The translations under genes and the position numbers were made by a program. A stretch of DNA of 14,536 nt, from assembly GCA_019421525.1 (NCBI GenBank), contig JAHZFC010000039.1, positions 1 through 14,536 of the forward strand, in the 5' to 3' direction. Every line of letters begins with the position of its first letter. The stretch's first letter is position 1. The DNA comes from Clostridiales bacterium. GTDB taxonomy: Bacteria > Bacillota > Clostridia > Oscillospirales > Oscillospiraceae. The notes under the pieces were generated by a model. The model worked only from the letters and a program-made list of their open reading frames with translations. It searched no databases and was not told the origin of the DNA. Shown piece after piece: positions 13,159 to 14,536 of the stretch.

Positions 13159-13787
13159 CAAGGGCTTCACCCTTGCAACCTCACGGGGCCCTGCCAGGGC
13201 CTCCGGCGGGGTACTTTCTGCACGGGCAGAAAGTACCCAAAGACACGCTTAGGGGCGAAAATCCGGGTGAGACCACGGCTTCCAAAGGACGGAAGCCTCG
13301 CTCACAGGATTTTCCCCCTAAGAACCCCCGTTTTTTACGAGGGCCCAGGATAGGATGGTGCACCGTTCTCCGTCCGGCGTTGGGGTGAGCCGACATTCGA
13401 AGCCACTATTTTCCGCTGCCGCTCTCCTGGAAGTTGTAGAACCCCACCGGGCCCTCGGGACACGCCTGCTCTCAGCATGTGCCGCACCAGGCGCTCTATC
13501 GTGGGCCGCTGAAGGTGCCGCCTCTGTCGGCATCAGCAGCAACGGCGCAGGGGGTAGGGAGTGTCCTGACTTCATGCGCCGGGCAACAGAAGGGTGCACC
13601 GAAGGGCCGGTCCGCGCTTTTCTTTGGCGGTCCGACACCGTTTCTTTTGGCGCTGTCAAAAGAAATGGGGTCGGAAAAACGCATCTCCAAGGGCGCAGCC
13701 CTTGGCTTTGGTGACTTTCTAATCGCTTAGAAAGTCACCCGCCGGAGGCCGGGACGGGCTCATGGGGTTGCAAGGGCCCCGCCCTTG
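13159..13787 (+). repeat. Structured intergenic repeat element, copy 2 (about 630 bp)
   Basis: The direct repeat of 5514-6103 fills most of the 800-base gap upstream of the MFS gene. In order: SL0 (13159-13164/13170-13175); SL1, 13 bp (13209-13221/13226-13238); SL2 with bulged C (13248-13264/13307-13322) and its inner 7-bp stem; the middle; hairpin 13641-13649/13657-13665; hairpin 13687-13694/13698-13705; an inverted SL1 (13710-13722/13727-13739); an inverted leader; and an inverted SL0 (13771-13776/13782-13787). The right end is thus a reversed copy of the left end, which copy 1 shows only for SL0. The MFS promoter must lie in or beyond this element; I could not identify it. Confidence 0.85.
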
Positions 13788-13792
13788 TCAGG

Positions 13793-13847
13793 GGCCACCC
13801 CCTCCGGCTGCTGCGCAGCCACCTCCCCCGTCCAGGGGGAGGCCGAC
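13793..13847. repeat. Short GC-rich double-hairpin repeat
   Basis: Two adjacent hairpins, 13806-13811/13815-13820 (GGCTGC/GCAGCC) and 13822-13829/13835-13842 (CCTCCCCC/GGGGGAGG), follow the large element. From memory this resembles a very common intergenic repeat of Faecalibacterium-related genomes; this was not checked. Confidence 0.5.
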
Positions 13848-13904
13848 GGCGCTGTCAAAAGAAATGGGCTCGGGAAGATGCATCCCCAAAGGCTACGCCT
13901 TTGG
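13848..13904 (+). repeat. Solo copy of repeat module B overlapping the HAD gene end
   Basis: This matches 13650-13705 in the large element: GGCGCTGTCAAAAGAAATGG, a spacer, then a perfect 8-bp hairpin (13886-13893/13897-13904). In that hairpin one G-C pair of copy 2 is replaced by A-T. The stop codon of the HAD gene (13895-13893) lies at the hairpin's loop. Confidence 0.7.
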
Positions 13905-14536
13905 CCCCCCCTCAGTCCGCCTGCCGGCCTCCGGCTCCCCCGCCAGGGGGGGAGCCGGAGGCCCGCCCAGCGCCCGCGCCAGCGCCCCCACGTCGTCAAA
14001 TACCCAGGTGGGCTTGACCTGGCTTGCCTCCAGGTCGGCCAAAGTGCCCTCCCCGGACAGGACGAAGGCAGTGTCGATGCCCGCGTTGGCCCCGCAGGCG
14101 ATGTCGGTGTACAGCCTGTCCCCCACCAGGAGGGTCTCCTCCGGGGAAAAGCCGGTGCGCGCCATGGCCAGCAGGGCCATGGCCGGCTGGGGCTTGCCGA
14201 TGACCACCGGCCGGCGGCCGGTGGCCCGGAAGAGCATCTCGCACACGCTGCCGCAGTCGGGCACCGAGCCGTACCAGGTGGGGCACACCCAGTCGGGGTT
14301 AGTGGCGTAGTAGTCCACCCCCCGGTTCAGGAGGATGCAGGCGTCCTCCAGCTTCTGGAAGGTCAGCTCGGTGTCAAAGCCCATGAGCAGGCAGTCGATG
14401 CCGTCCTCCAGCCGGTCAGTCACCGGAATGCCCGCCTGCTGGAGCTGGGCGCGGAAGCTCTCTGTGCCGAAGGCGTAGCACAGTTGATAGGGGGTGCGGG
14501 CCCTCAGGTGGGCGATGAGGGCGTCCACCGAGGTGA
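13893..14536 (-). CDS. HAD-IIA family phosphatase (NagD/AraL-like), 5' end beyond window
   Basis: This is the C-terminal part of a HAD-superfamily hydrolase of the NagD/4-nitrophenylphosphatase type, which removes phosphate from small sugar or nucleotide phosphates. Visible are ESFRAQLQQAGI, the cap-domain block GFDTELTFQKLEDA, ATNPDWVCP, the motif III region GKPQPAMA and motif IV VGDRLYTDIACGANAGI, then GIDTAFVLSGEGT. The motif I aspartates and the start codon are outside the window; a GTG at 14528 is within the protein, not its start. The last 25 or so residues (GGPPAPPLAGEPEAG, then RRTEGGPKA) are low-complexity. They run through a 15-bp inverted repeat (13926-13940/13949-13963) and a repeat module, so the original C-terminus has probably been replaced or extended by repeat DNA. 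Confidence 0.88.
   Translation of the reverse strand, partial: TSVDALIAHLRARTPYQLCYAFGTESFRAQLQQAGIPVTDRLEDGIDCLLMGFDTELTFQKLEDACILLNRGVDYYATNPDWVCPTWYGSVPDCGSVCEMLFRATGRRPVVIGKPQPAMALLAMARTGFSPEETLLVGDRLYTDIACGANAGIDTAFVLSGEGTLADLEASQVKPTWVFDDVGALARALGGPPAPPLAGEPEAGRRTEGGPKA

Noticed and set aside
13093..13170. Upstream ATG start for the MFS transporter
   Set aside because: It adds 26 residues (rich in Arg, Gly and Pro) that include the ribosome binding site of the GTG at 13092.

Overview
The window is GC-rich, with strong AGGAGG-type ribosome binding sites. Its genes look like those of a high-GC gut Clostridium of the Oscillospiraceae (Flavonifractor/Pseudoflavonifractor/Lawsonibacter type). 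That placement is inferred from gene content, codon use and repeat style and was not checked by search. No transposase, phage gene, CRISPR array, rRNA or tRNA was found.

Layout. (1) 1-1633, minus strand: the start of efp (elongation factor P) with its own promoter, an M24 Xaa-Pro aminopeptidase, and a small two-helix membrane protein with a zinc ribbon. (2) 1701-3890, minus: a stand-alone cytosolic Mo/W-bis-MGD oxidoreductase that resembles acetylene hydratase. (3) 3891-5392: a leader with three 13-bp hairpins, then a plus-strand D-Ala-D-Ala carboxypeptidase. (4) 5393-6159: no gene; a terminator and a roughly 590-bp structured repeat element. (5) 6160-10770: a LysR regulator (plus) facing away from a GntP-type permease and an FMN/FAD/4Fe-4S ene-reductase (both minus). 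This looks like a regulated take-up-and-reduce unit for an organic acid. (6) 10771-13092: convergent terminators, a DUF554 membrane protein whose 3' end has been duplicated around a 143-bp insert, and an OFA-type MFS transporter. (7) 13093-13892: no gene; a second copy of the repeat element plus smaller repeat modules. (8) 13893 to the end: a HAD-IIA phosphatase, cut by the window edge, whose stop codon lies inside a repeat hairpin.

The most unusual signal is the repeat family. Two roughly 600-bp copies lie about 7.6 kb apart. They share stem-loops that differ by matched double substitutions, so base pairing has been kept. Inverted hairpins mark their ends, and loose modules of the same family sit nearby. 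This suggests a modular element selected or spread at the level of RNA or DNA structure. Two enzymes also depart from family norms: the Mo/W enzyme has His where acetylene hydratase has its catalytic Asp, and the ene-reductase lacks the usual His/Asn and Tyr active-site positions.
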